From Macropodus opercularis (lineage: Eukaryota; Chordata; Actinopteri; Anabantiformes; Osphronemidae): a stretch of DNA of 64,000 bases. The notes beneath the pieces are model-generated. The model ran no database searches, was not told the origin of the DNA, and saw nothing but the letters and a program-made list of their open reading frames with translations. A program made the translations under genes and the position numbers. The stretch spans positions 9,976,501 through 10,040,500 of the forward strand of contig CM061091.1 in the NCBI GenBank assembly GCA_030770545.1, in the 5' to 3' direction. The stretch's first letter is position 1; each line of letters opens with the position of its first letter. Positions 1 to 12,295 of this stretch are shown here, one piece after another.

Positions 1-144
1 TCAAAAATAAATGAACAAGAACACATTTACTTAGCATTGTGCATTTTTATTCTGTATTTAAATGCAGAGGGTCTGATTTCAGATTTCACTTGATTGTTTA
101 AGAAGGAGCAAAAACTGTTTATAGATGGTCATGTTTCCTTTGAT

Positions 145-366
145 TTAATGTTTCACTCCAATTAAATAAAAAGCCATATGTTTACACGTTGCATTTGAGT
201 CAATGTCAGTGTATATTCTATTGAGCCAAAATAACTCGAACCCGGCTGGTAGGTTGTTCCAAGCATCTAGGAGAACTAACCACAGATCTTTTCTCGCATC
301 CTGCTGTCTCTTCATGTAATCCCAGGCACACTCTATGATACTGAGATCAGGGCTCTGTGCCATCAC
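145..366 (-). pseudogene. Tc1-like transposase, C-terminal remnant
   Basis: The minus strand reads about 70 codons resembling the end of a Tc1/mariner transposase, which cuts and pastes its own element in the nucleus. The stretch AQSPDLSIIE..WDYMKR matches the conserved block around the last acidic residue of the DDE catalytic triad, and WNNLPAGF follows as in the family. A full Tc1 transposase is about 340 residues, so only the last fifth is here. The upstream catalytic part is absent, replaced by other DNA and the TAGA microsatellite. It is dead. The AT-rich bases 1-144 are probably the rest of this element's end, but I could not define its inverted repeat. Confidence 0.75.
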
Positions 367-432
367 TTCCAGTATTTCCAGTTCTTACGTAGTGACCAAA
401 TATTAATTTGAGTTAGATTTATATTTATACAG

Positions 433-582
<150 letters not shown>

Positions 583-921
583 TTGCTCATCTCTGCAGTG
601 CTACAGTATCAACTGATCTAGGCTGGTCCGTTTTGAGGCCTTGTAATCCTCAGTGTTGGAGCAACAATCATGAGCAACACAGGTGTACTGTGTTGATACT
701 GATAATAAGTGGGTTTTACTGCAAAAGATATTCCTCTTAACAAACAAATTAGAATGGAGGAAAAATTTTTTTTGAATATTTATCCATCAGGCTTGGCAAG
801 TGGCAATGAAGTGGACTCAGTGATGAAAAGTCTTAATTAACAAACAGTGTCCATTTTTATTGGAGTTACTTTCTGCTGAGGTACTGTAATAGTCCCGTAA
901 GACCTATAGGCAGGGTTACAA

Positions 922-1140
922 AAATATTCATTCATTCATTTTCTACCGCTTCTTCCCCGTAGGGGTCACGGGTGTGCTGTATATAGGCGAGAGGCAGGGT
1001 ACACCCTGGACAGGTCGCCAGTCTGTCGGGGAGAACATGCAAACTTCACACAGAAAGGCCCCCCAGTTGCGGGGACCTTCTTGCTGTGAGGCGACAGTGC
1101 TAACCACTACACCACCGTGCCACCCTGTTACAAAAATATG
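922..1140. repeat. Dispersed fish repeat, copy 1
   Basis: This stretch has the wording of a very common teleost interspersed repeat: 'tctaccgcttcttcc', 'acaccctggacaggtcgcc', 'agaacatgcaaact', 'cacacagaaaggcc' and 'gtgaggcgacagtgctaacc' in that order. Related copies lie at 14725-15068, 40660-40790 and, as a short piece, 21650-21705. I recognise the wording but cannot name its class with certainty. It has no coding capacity. Confidence 0.7.
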
Positions 1141-3981
1141 CTTTTGGTCATTTATATGAGGTGGTCTTTTACAATTACAACAAAACAATGCCTGATGATT
1201 TGACCTTACTGTAAATAAGTGTGAGAAAATAATAAGCTGTTACATTTTAATGTGTTCGTTTTATTTTGTAGACTTGTACAGAATTTGTAGTTTTACAATG
1301 TGCATTACAGTAGATGAAGTTTAAGTTTCAGTAAATATATTTAGAATTATCAAGAAAGAAACTATGTGGATCATTAAGCAGGATTTTGTAGTCAGAGGCC
1401 ATCTTGCCATCAGGCTTCTGCTGACAGCCCAAAGAGGAGCGTGGTTCACCAAATAATTAGGTTCAGGTCAACCTCCAGTTCACCCCCTTCCAGCTACACC
1501 ATACAGACCAGGCAAGCAAACAAATAAAATACTGAGACATGTCAACACACAGCAAACGTGCACAAAAAAAAAATTGAAAATATTGATTTGAGAATTTTTG
1601 TAATTTATTATTATTAAAAGACATTTTCTGATAATCAGAGAAAAGTGATTAAAACATACTCACTGTGAAATTGCATAATTTGCACAACCCGAAAAATGCT
1701 CTCCGAGTTATTGAAGAGAAGAATTAACTGATGTATTACTGCTTTGCAAGGTTAAAGGCCATGAATGGAAATGGACCAGGGACAGTTAAAATATCGCCGG
1801 GCCCACAGTAAAAAAGCAAGGACGACAAATTTGTTACGCAACACGCCAGAGTATTGTACTGGTACAAAGAGCTGAAAGCCTTGCATAACTCAACAATTCA
1901 ACCCACCCATCACATTTACTGTACATTAGCAAGCCTGCAGAGCTGTTCCTCATCACTTAGAAACTGAAAAACCCAGTTCTGACAAGTGGCCCTCATCCTT
2001 TTTCTCTGGCACATTGCAGAAATCTAGTACCACTCAGAGAGGGCACAGTGGGTTATTTTAGTCCCTCCTGTGGGCAGTATGTAGTCGACAATATTAAGCT
2101 GAGAACCTAGTTGATCTGTAGAGGTGGAGCACTTGCTCAGCTTCCTCCACAGAGCTGTATCTCTATCTGGTACAGCTTGCATTTTAGTGCTATTTTTAAG
2201 AAGCAATGAACCACTTTCAGAAAGCTCTCAGTGGTAAATGTGGAGTAAAATGAGCAAAGTATGGAACACGCTCTGCAACAGTGCAATGAAATAAACCTGT
2301 CTCAGTTAAGACAGATTGACTTTGGACAAAACATATTAAACCCTAGAGGAGTAGACAGAACTAAAGCCTGAATCTGTTTGCCACCACAAATGGCCTTGCT
2401 CTTCTTTGTATGTTTTTTATGAAGCTGTGTTGAAACAGCAATGTTTTTGAGATCGTTTGACTGGATATACCTAAAAACACACAAATGTAATGGCCATGTA
2501 AATTTAACATCATACATAAACAAACAAAACTTGGTTTTTCAGTGTCTTTTGACATTTTTCAGAAGCTGAAAGTGAGTTGCTAGCACAGGCAGTCATACAC
2601 AGGTCAGTGGGTAACAAAAACAGAAGGCTCTCTGCCAGGAACAGTATTTGGATAAACGATATGAATATTAGGTAAAATACGTTAAAAAAATTTAATATTT
2701 CATTGACACATTAACGTAGCTTAAGAAGTGCTGGATTAGAAACTGAATTGCACTTGCATCAAGAAAAAAAATTCTCTTGCAATTTTTGAACTAGTAAACT
2801 AATGTACAGTTTGCAAATTTGATTTGATACATTTTTAAGATGGAAAAACTGTAAACATGATGTCTGGAGACATGACATCATCAGTATTAGTCTTCATTTG
2901 GAGCCTGGAACATAATAATTCTAACAGTTACATCCACTCCCAAGTAAAACATCTGGCTCTTACAGTTCATAAGTCATTGCCCTATTTATTGATTTGGGCA
3001 AATTTCAATAACAAAAATATTTATATGTGTTCCTAACTGTCAGTAAGTTTAGTATGTACAATGTTATCATTGCTGACAAAAACAAGGGACAAGCATTTAC
3101 AGTCTGACTGAGTTTTAGTCTCTATGTTTATGAAAATATAGATTTGAAAATGACCCTTGTGCAAGAACTCATTAACTAATAGACATTTAGGATTGCTTTG
3201 AGCCAGCAAGCCAGCTTAGGAAACAATGGACATGTGCACACTGCTGTGAGAATGCCTAGCACAAAATCAAACTGAACCCTCTGAATAACACTACTCGTAA
3301 AAATGCCGATCCCCCACATGTTCCAAAGGGAGAGAGTTCTTTCTGGGGCACTGACACTGGATCCCACCTCCTGGGTGGGGTAAAAGGGCCAAGGGGCACA
3401 GGGTGGGGGAAGAACAGATTGTCCATGGGTGCTTGGGAAGCCGAGGAATATGAGGGGGAATTACCGTCTGACACAGCAGCCAGATGGACAGCAGATGACT
3501 TTTATTCTTCCAAATACTCCAGCCGGAGGTGGACGGACAGACAAAACAAGCTCAAGCAAAGCCCTCAGCAGTGTATCCAGCCCTGGTGTCCTGACATAAC
3601 CAACCATACCACAAAAATAATTACATCTTTCAGTAGGTACAGTACCCCTACCCTCTTATCTCAGAGTCAATTATAATTAAGAAGATCACTGGACAAACAT
3701 TAAAATCACTCTTCAATCTTTAGTAAAATCTTTTACGAAACATTATGATATAACCTTAATTTACCTGTGCTCACAAATTTAAAAAGGCTTGCAAGGACAG
3801 AGGTGGGAAAGGTTACCTATCTGCTGCTGGAAAGCGGTTCTTCATTTGTTTTAACATCTGCGCTTGTGCTGGTCTTTGCTGCCCTCTGGTGGTACTTAGA
3901 AACATCATGAGTGTTTTTACCTCAACACTGCTCCACAAGATTAAAATGATGATGCTAGTTAGCAGGTGGTGCCAAAGTAAG
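1141..3981. other. Intergenic DNA, nothing recognised
   Basis: AT-rich sequence with only short open frames on both strands (none above about 90 codons) and no recognisable domain. A run of nine A's occurs near 1563. I see no exon with plausible splice sites and no RNA gene. Confidence 0.6.
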
Positions 3982-4640
3982 TGTCACGATCCACCATTCA
4001 GAATTTAGTCTAGACCCACAAAAAGAGCCTGGATTCAAGTAGGGGATACTTTAGAAACTAGAAAATTAAAAGAAATTAGAAACCACTCTTGAACACCAAT
4101 GATCTCAAAACAGATTATCACCACTAATCTAAAGAAAAGTATGAACAAAGTATAGTGCCATGATCTCCTAAACATCATAATAGGAGCATGTAGAAAACCT
4201 AAATGTAACCAAACATTAGAAAAGAGAACCATGGAGCACAGAACCAAAATATAGAAAAGTAAACTGTAAAGGTAGGTAGTGAGTGACGTGCAGGCAGAAG
4301 AGGATACCAAGGTAAATAACATGTTGAGGAAAAGCTCAGTAGTCAGACTGAATGGAAAAAGGGCAAAGAGCAGTGCTCCAAAAGGGGATACAGATATGTA
4401 AGATTTAGAATTACAGGACATACTCAAGGAAAATAACTGTCCAACATGGTGTGAGATTTGGTAGGCAAGGACTAATTTAAAATGTAAACACTAACACAAA
4501 ACAAGTCGCAACATAAATCCTAAATAAGAACATGAATAGTATAAAGCAGGAGAGTACATGTCAATAATTACTTAACGTTTACCAGGTAAAATGGGTGCAC
4601 ACCATTCCATAACTGGCACACACTACAAAACAGACTGGGA
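3982..4640 (-). repeat. Possible LTR remnant
   Basis: The sequence starts with TGTCACGATCC and is purine-rich on the plus strand, in the style of the minus-oriented LTRs found elsewhere in this window, for example at 4853 and 24385. I could not find a matching right end or a target duplication, so the right limit is approximate. A 130-codon hydrophobic open frame on the minus strand (4035-4427) falls inside and looks like chance: its leucine and phenylalanine richness comes from the base bias of the strand. Confidence 0.3.
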
Positions 4641-4852
4641 ACAAATATTCCTGGTATGGGTTGAAGTCATCGGCATAACATCATAATGCTGATGTGGTTC
4701 TGAATTCAAAATTAATCTTTGTGCTCCCCAAATAAACTTCCCCCTTTAACAAAATCTAAATTTTATCATCTAGACAAAGCAGCTTTATAAAGCTAATTTT
4801 AATACCCAAAGGTAATTTAAGGTGCTTTACATAAGCATAGAAAGAAAGTTAT

Positions 4853-5405
4853 TGTCAAGATCCACCAGAACTTGATGATCAAGTTCTAAGAGTTAATGAG
4901 GACCCAAGGAAAGAGGATGGAGTGATTATCTGGGAACAGGCTTTGATTCAAACAAACTTAAATCCACCAGTGACAAAGAACCAAACGAACTAAGGAACAA
5001 AAGGCAGAAAGTGAAAAGTGTCGGAGGGCAAAATTACCTGAAAATGGTTTAAATTAAAACAAGGCAAAATTTAAGACAGAACGATGGGACACTATGAAAA
5101 GGCAGGACTAAATAATATGGCAAACTAAATAACATGGCAAACTATGGTAAAACAAACTATGGCATAACTGAAGCAAGGGAGAACTATGGCTGAGCAGAAC
5201 TATGGCAAACTGTGAAAAAAGCAGAACTGTGACAAACTATGGCAACGCAGCTGAAGTCCTTGGTGCAAGGCGGCAAGAAGCAGAGAGGAGGAAAAGGGAA
5301 TGACTGGTTGCCATGGGGCATGACTGAAGACAGGGGGGCGTGGCAAAACGGAGACACGGAAAACAGAAAGGAGAAAGAACCAGGGACAGGACAGGGAATG
5401 TGACA
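4853..5405 (-). mobile_element. Probable solo LTR, about 553 bp
   Basis: The segment begins TGTCAAGATCC and ends GGGAATGTGACA, so it has the TG...CA ends and the short inverted tips (TGTCA/TGACA) expected of a long terminal repeat. The flanking five bases are GTTAT at 4848-4852 and GCTAT at 5406-5410, a target duplication with one mismatch. There is no internal retroviral coding sequence, so it would be a solo LTR left by recombination between two LTRs. Inside are loose repeats of 'gcaaactatggc'-like wording. The orientation is inferred from resemblance to the minus-strand LTR at 24385. Confidence 0.6.
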
Positions 5406-7264
5406 GCTATAGCATGAGAAGTGTCAATAAAATACACGTTTAAAAATAAAAAGTAATTAAAACATGAACAAAAATAGATAGTGTACAGTGAAAGGCATCA
5501 AACTACACTATATAGCAGTACAGTAAATTTTCAAAAGTCAAAGTTTTAAGTTAAGGGTTACGAAAGTGTACTCATCTCAGTGAGTGCTGTTCTTAGTTAG
5601 TGGTTATTATATCAGTTACATCTTTGTTCTTGTGATTCCTCTCTGCTTAGTGTTTTTGTTTTCCTTGTTTTATGTCTGTAAGATTGCACCCTTCTATTAA
5701 TTAAAACACATTTAGTTCTTATGTCATGTGTTGTGGGTTCTGCATGTCGATCCTAATCGAGTCAGTCTTGTCCAGTCTGAAGTGGAGGGAAAACAAAGTA
5801 AATATCAGAATGGTGTGGCGTGCGTTTATATTCAGCTACCTTGAGTTAATGCTTTGTAGAACCAGATTTTGCTGCAACTGCAGCCGCAGTTCTTTTGGTG
5901 TCTGTCTCTATCAGCTGACATAGACACTGCTAACAGATGCAGTGATGCATCATACAGTAATTAAAGAGAGTTGGAAATGCTTGGAAACAGGCTTCAACGT
6001 TAGGATGGGAATCCACTAGTATCTTTCAGAGATTGCTTCTGAGTATTTTTTTAAGGTAACTCTTACATACTTAAAATTCTTAACTGAAAAGTTGTACTTC
6101 CAAAACAAACAAAAAAAACAATTAAGAAGAAATTAGTAATGAAAGCAAACAAGGCCCTGAAATGCCGCCAGATATTTGGCACAACACATGAAAAATTTAC
6201 AGAACCATATTAGGGATTACACTTGATACAGGCAGCTCAACACTATATCAAACCTTCAAAACAGAAAGATATGTTGGTGCCTCACTTCACCATGGGTTAT
6301 TCAATGTTGGAGAGTGTTAGTAAATCCTTCATCAAGATTGAGGGAAGGAGTTGACTTTAGTTACATAAAGTAGACTAAATACATAAATACACACTGACAG
6401 ACATTTAGAGATATAGCTTATACATACTTACTGTAGATACAAAGACATATTAACAAGAACGCTTACTCAGACAGACAGACTTGAGTTTGAATGTGTGTAG
6501 CGGTGCAAGAACATGCGCAGAATAAACATGGAGGCAGTGTCACTAGAAAGAACATGATCATACGCGTGGGAACACTTTGACCTAATTAATCCTGAAAAGT
6601 TATCTTACCCAATTGTCCCCAGTTTGTTACAAACATAAAATTCACGTCAATATACGCACTCTCTAAGGAAAGTTTACAAAAACTTCATCTGGCAGATAAT
6701 TGCCTCTTTGCCACCTAAAATCACATAAAGTAAAAGTAATGATATAATGGGAAGATGTGAAAAGTTATTTCTAAACCATAATCAAACTAAGCACTTTTAA
6801 TAAGCCTCTGCCATGAAATGTAATGTTGTGTGTCAACCAGCAGCTGTCGCCAAACTAATCCTCAATTTATTAATCCCTAGACCACATCTCCCATTTCATT
6901 TTCCTAGCCACCCGATGTGCAACTGTCAGTCAATAGAGTTTAGTGGTGACACCTCTGTGTTTCAGGAATCCCTCTTTTCCACCTCTTAGTAAATACATCA
7001 TGTGGGTAAAACCCTTTCTGGTGCTTGCTGTCAAAATAAAAGACACAGATGTGTGTGTCACAAACAGCGTTGTATGGACAGTACATAAGGTATGTTTTAT
7101 GTGTTGAGAGGCAGTTTTATTGTTAATTCAACCTTTTCCGATATAATCTATGGATAGTCTAGGACTGACTGCGCGTTTCCAGAGGTGAAGTGTTAAATGT
7201 GTTTCAAAGATGTCTGTGACCAGGCTGAAGAACCAGTTTCAAAGCCAGTCAGGTATGGAAGCGC
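5406..7264. other. Intergenic DNA, nothing recognised
   Basis: AT-rich sequence with only short open frames. No domain, splice-bounded exon, RNA gene or known repeat was identified. Confidence 0.6.
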
Positions 7265-7735
7265 CAGTTAATATTCAATTAAATTCAACTAAATACCGCC
7301 AATTCACAACATCAGTTATCTCAAGGCACTTTACAACACTTTATAAGACCTTACACAACTAAACCCACATAGAGCAAGCTTTTAATTGTAGCCAATCGGT
7401 AAATTGTACATTTTAATAGCAACAGTGGAGAGGAAAAACTCCCTCTATAGAGGAAGAAACCTCCAGCAGACCCAGGCTCAGTGTGGGCGGCCATCTGCCT
7501 TGACTGGTTGGGGTGAGGGGATAGAGAAGAGAGAAAACACAAAAACCACAACAACAACAAAACAAGCAGCAACAGAACACAGGCAGGATGGTTGGACCAG
7601 CAGCTGAACACTGGAGACACACGGCTCTGATTCTGACGATACCTGTAGATAGAAGTTCTGGTCACTCAGAACCATCTCTTAGTTAAGCTGCTATAGACCA
7701 ACGCTTTGTCAAAAAGGAAGGTTAGTTAGTCTGCT
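7265..7735 (-). mobile_element. L2-like LINE, 3' end fragment
   Basis: The stretch matches the 3' untranslated end of the full-length L2-like LINE at 8800-13416: the AATTCAA tail, 'cagttatctcaaggcacttt', 'gaagaaacctccagcagaccc', 'ggttggggtgagggg' and 'cagaaccatctctta' appear in the same order. It is a 5'-truncated copy, the usual result of incomplete reverse transcription. Open frames on either strand here (for example 7351-7665) are untranslated-region sequence, not genes. Confidence 0.85.
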
Positions 7736-8254
7736 GCGCATCAAAGTGGGAGATCCTGGTTCAAACCACAGTGAAGACAGCTGTTTCTATGCAGATGTTT
7801 ATTAACAGCACGTTGAATCTGGATGTTCTGCTTGTTGTTACAAAGCTTTTAAAGCTTCAGCAATGTCAGGAAAATGTCTTGCAAAATTCATTCAACATAT
7901 CTTAGGGGTTTTCTATACTTTTACTATTTGGATCAACTCAACTGTGTTTTATTAAATTATTTATTTATTAATACTTACTACATATTTTTCCATTATGCTT
8001 TATTTTGGATGTTCAGCCCTATTTTATCCACTTCTATTTTTCTTAAACTACTTTTAAGAACGTTTTAAACTCTCAAGATACAGTTAGCAGTTTTGGGAAT
8101 ACATTCAGCAGTAAAGCATTCACAGTGCATTTTCTTATGGAAATGCTTTTCTAGTTAGATTTATATATGTTTAGGTCCTGTCACAATGAAACATCCCTTT
8201 AGATAGTAAAAATTCTATAACAGCGGTTCCAGAGATTTCTTTTTCCAGACCAGT
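7736..8254. other. Intergenic DNA, nothing recognised
   Basis: AT-rich DNA with no supported gene or named repeat. Confidence 0.5.
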
Positions 8255-8799
8255 TACTGTGCTATGATGTAATCTGAATCCTAACTGGAAATCTGCATAT
8301 AGGTAATTCCTATGCAGGTGGTTACATAGTTGTTTAGCTTCAAATTTTTAAAGCATTTTAGAAATAAAGGGCAGATTAGATATTTACCTTTAGTTTGCCA
8401 GTTCTCTAGGGTTGAGTGTAGGTTTTTTTAATAAACCATGGCAACCTTAAAAGCCTAAGGTACATGTACGTATTTTATTTAATATGGACGTGCTGATTAA
8501 CAGAAGAACATCTTTGAGTAATCTAGTTGGGATTGGGTCTAAAAGACACGTAGCTGATTTAGCAGAGTTATTTATTGATGTTAACTCAGTATGATCTATG
8601 GGGGAAAAGCAGTTTAAGTAAGACAGAGGTCTAACCAGCAAATCTAAAGCTATTGGATCTGCACATTAATTTATGACATTTGTTGAAATACTGGATTTTT
8701 TCTCTAAAGGTTATGATTTTATTAGTAAAGAAATTCATAAAGTCAGCCTGGCCATAGTGCTGAAAAGAAACGTGGGTTGTTTTCATTTTCCACAATTAA
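8255..8799 (-). mobile_element. Older L2-like LINE copy, 3' half of a split element
   Basis: This is a decayed minus-strand copy of the L2 ORF2 region. It is recognisable by the same wording as the younger copy, for example 'gctatgatgtaatctgaatcc' (compare 10388), 'aatatggacgtgctgatta' and 'gttgggattgggtctaa'. It runs up to CAATTAA at 8793-8799, where the younger L2 begins. The same older copy resumes at 13417, so it was split by that insertion. Several codons are lost and frames are broken. Confidence 0.8.
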
Positions 8800-9164
8800 T
8801 TCAATTCAATTCAATTCAACTTTATTTATATAGCGCCAATTCACAACATCAGTTATCTCAAGGCACTTTACAAGTAAGGTTTTAAGACCTTACACAACTA
8901 AACCCAACAATTCCCACATACAGCAAGCTTTTAATTGTAGCCAATCGATAAATTGTACAGTTAAATAGCGACAGCGGAGGGGAAAAACTCCCTCTCTAAC
9001 GAGGAAGAAACCTCCAGCAGACCCAGGCTCAGTGTGGGCAGCCATCTGCCTTGACCGGTTGGGGTGAGGGGATAGAGAAGAGAGAAAAGAACACAACAAC
9101 AAAACAAGCAGCAACAGAACACAGGCGACGTCCCCCAGCATCTAAGTCTATAGCAGCTTAACTA

Positions 9165-9196
9165 AGAGATGGTTCAGAGTGACCAGAACCATCTCT
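9165..9196 (-). other. Perfect 11-bp hairpin in the LINE 3' untranslated region
   Basis: AGAGATGGTTC (9165-9175) is followed by a 10-base loop and its exact complement GAACCATCTCT (9186-9196). The hairpin would form in the LINE transcript downstream of ORF2. Parts of it are visible in the truncated copies near 7665 and 39380. A role in recognition by the element's own reverse transcriptase is a guess. Confidence 0.6.
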
Positions 9197-9263
9197 AACT
9201 ATACGCTTTGTCAAAAAGAAAGGTTTTAAGCCTAGTTTTAAAACTAGAGAGGGTGTCTGCTTC

Positions 9264-12200
9264 TCAAACCTGGACTGGAAGCTGGTTACATAGGAGAGGA
9301 GCTTGGTAGCTAAATGCTCTGCCTCCCATTCTACATTTAGAAACTCTAGGAACCACAAGCAGACCAGCGCTCTGAGAACGAAGCGTTCTGTTGGGAGCAT
9401 AAGGAGCGATGAGGTCTTTAAGATAAGATGGAGCTTTATTATGAAGAGCTTTGTAGGTGAGGAGAAGAATTTTGAATTCTATCCTAGATTTGACAGGGAG
9501 CCAATGCAGAGAAGCTAATGTAGGAGAAATGTGATCTCTCTTCCTAAGTCCAGTCAGAACTCTGGCTGCAGCATTTTGAATTAATTGGAGGATTTTCAAA
9601 GAGTTATTGGGACAACCTATGAGTAGCGGGTTACAGTAGTCAAGCCTAGAGGTAACAAATGCATGGATTAATTTTTCAGCATCACTCTGTGAGAGGATGC
9701 TCCTAATTTTAGCAATATTCCTCAGGTGGAAGTAGGCAATTCTAGAGATTTCTTTAATATATGGTGTAAAGGACAGATCTTGGTCAACAATGACACCAAG
9801 GTTCCTGACAGTAGAACTTGAAGCTAACGTTATGTCATCCAGAGTAACAATCTGATTCAATAGTCTCTCTGGTTTTTAGCACCAATTATAATAACCTCAG
9901 TTTTATCTGAATTCAGTTGTAGAAAGTTATGTGACATCCAGGATTTGATATCATTTAAACAAGTCTGAAGTTTGACTAATTGGTTTGTTTCCTCTGGTTT
10001 CATGGACAAATATAACTGAGTATCATCTGCATAGCAGTGGAAATTTATAGAATGTTTTCTAATAATATTACCAAGGGGAGACATGTAAAGACTGAAAAGT
10101 ATTGGACCAAGCACAGAACCCTGTGGAACTCCAAAGCTAATTCCTGTGCGGATGGAAGATTGATCATGAACATGGACAAATTGGAATCTGTTCAACAGAT
10201 AAGACTTAAACCATCCCAGTGCTTTTCCTTTAATCCCAATGCTATGTTCCAGTCTCTGCAATAGAATCTTGTGATCTATCGTATCAAATGCTGCACTAAG
10301 ATCTAACAGGACAAGTACAGAAACTAGACCATTGTCTGAAGCTGTGAGAAGATCATTAGTGACTCTAATCAGAGCTGTTTCTGTGCTATGATGTAATCTG
10401 AATCCTGACTGGAAATCTTCATATAGGTCATTTCTACGCAAGTGGTCACATAATTGTTTAGCTACGTTTTTTTCAAGAACTTTAGAAATAAAGGGCAGAT
10501 TGGATATAGGCCTATAATTTGCAAGTTCTCTAGGGTCAAGAGTAGGTTTTTTCAATAAAGGTTTGACCACAGCAACCTTAAAAGCCTGTGGTACGTAGCC
10601 TGTAACCAGCGATTGGTTGATTTGATTTAATATGGACGTGCTGATTAATGGAAGAATTTCTTTGAGTAATCTGGTTGGGATTGGGTCTAAGAGACAAGTA
10701 GCTGATTTAGCAGAGTTAATTATTGAAGTTAACTCAGTGTGATCTATGGGGGGAAAACTGTTTAAGTAAGACATAGGTCTAACCAGCAGATCTAAGGCTG
10801 TTGGATCTGCAGATCGGTTTATGACTTTTGCTGACAGATTCTAATAAATCTTTTCTCTAATGGTTATGATTTTATTGGTAAAGAAATTCATAAAGTCGTT
10901 GCTGCTGAGATTTAAAGGGACACTAGGCTCAGCACAACTATGACTCTTAGTCAGCCTGGCTACAGTGCTGAAAAGAAACCTGGGGTTGTTTTTATTTTCC
11001 TCAATTAATGATGAATAGTATGTGGTTCTAGCAACCCAAAGTGCTTTTTTATATAGTATTAAACTGTTTTTCCATGCTAGACAGGATTCACCTAATTTGT
11101 TGGAACGCCACAATCTTTCTAGTTTTCGAGTCCTCTGCTTAAGGCTGCGGATCTCTGAGTTATACCATGGAGCTAACCTCCTCTGATTCACTGGCTTCTT
11201 CTTCAGAGGAGCAACAGTGTCTAAAATTGTACGCAGTGAAGCTGCAGCATCATCAACAAGACAATCTACCTGCTCATGATTCAGATGACTGCTCTCCTCT
11301 GTGTAGCTACAAGGGAATGAGACAAAAGATGATGGAATCATCTCCTTAAATCTAACAACAGCATCATCAGATAAACATCTGCTGTAATAGAACTTATTAC
11401 CAACTGTTGTCAGGTCTGTTATGGTAAATTCAAATTTTATTAAGAAATGGTCAGATAACAGAGGGTTTTGAGGGAGAACTTTTAAATGATCAATCTCAAC
11501 CCCATAAGTCAGGACAAGATCGAGAGTATGATTAAGACAGTGAGTGGGTTCATTCACATGCTGACTAAAACCAATAGAATCCAGTAGTGAATTAAATGCA
11601 ATGTTGAGACAGTTACTGTCAACATCTACATGAATGTTAAAGTCACCCACTACAATCACTTTATCTGTGCTGAGAACTAAGTTAGATAAAAACTCTGAGA
11701 ATTCAGTTAAGAACTCTGAATATGGACCAGGAGGACGGTAGACAACACAGAACACAACTGGTTTCTGGGTTTTACAGTCTGAGTGAGAAAGGCTCAGAGT
11801 GAGGCTCTCAAAAGAATTATAGTTATGTTTAGGGCTAGGAATAATTAATAAATCTGAGTTATATATTGCTGCTACTCCTCCACCTCTACCTGAACTTCTA
11901 TGAATATGATGGTTGATATGACTGGTTGGAGTTGACTCATTCAGACAAACGTATTCATCCTGCTGCAGCCAGGTTTCAGTGAGACTAAATAAATCTATGT
12001 GATGGTCACTTATCAAGTCATTTATTAACAGAGATTTAGAAGAGAGAGATCTGATATTTAATAGACCACATTTAATTATTTTATTGTTACTTTGTTCTGT
12101 AAGAGGAGCTGTCTTGATGTTTATTAGATTCCTGTGAATCACTCCTCTTTTATTTATTTGTGATTTATATAATTTAGGTGGTTGGGGAGCAGACACAGTC

Positions 12201-12289
12201 TCGATGGGAGTGTTACAGCTACGAGCGGGTGGCGGCTGAGAGTTTTCAGAGAGGCGTGTAAGACTGCGACTCTGCGTCCTGGGCTCCAC
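9264..12289 (-). pseudogene. L2-like LINE ORF2 (endonuclease / reverse transcriptase), broken
   Basis: ORF2 nicks target DNA and copies the element's RNA into it. The first part (10841-12289, 482 codons) is an apurinic-type endonuclease with LLNIRSLSSK, LTETWL, VVGDFNIHVD and SDHFLIKFEF motifs. A single in-frame stop at 10841-10843 interrupts it. Reading continues in the same frame through the reverse transcriptase palm (LSAAFDTIDHKIL, GVPQGSVLGPILF, and YADDTQLY with the catalytic Asp pair). A small deletion near 9857-9865 shifts the frame into the last 198 codons (9264-9860), which hold the conserved C-terminal region (SRLDYCNPLL, LHWLPVKSRIEFKILLL). Two lesions over about 1,000 codons mark a fairly young copy. 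Confidence 0.92.
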
Positions 12290-12295
12290 TCTGGG

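Noticed and set aside
4035..4427. 130-codon hydrophobic open frame on the minus strand
   Set aside because: Leucine/phenylalanine richness follows from the purine-rich opposite strand; it has no motif and lies in LTR-like DNA.
7351..7675. Several 60-104 codon frames on both strands
   Set aside because: All fall in the L2 3' untranslated region; the same frames recur at 26950-27247 and 8890-9141.
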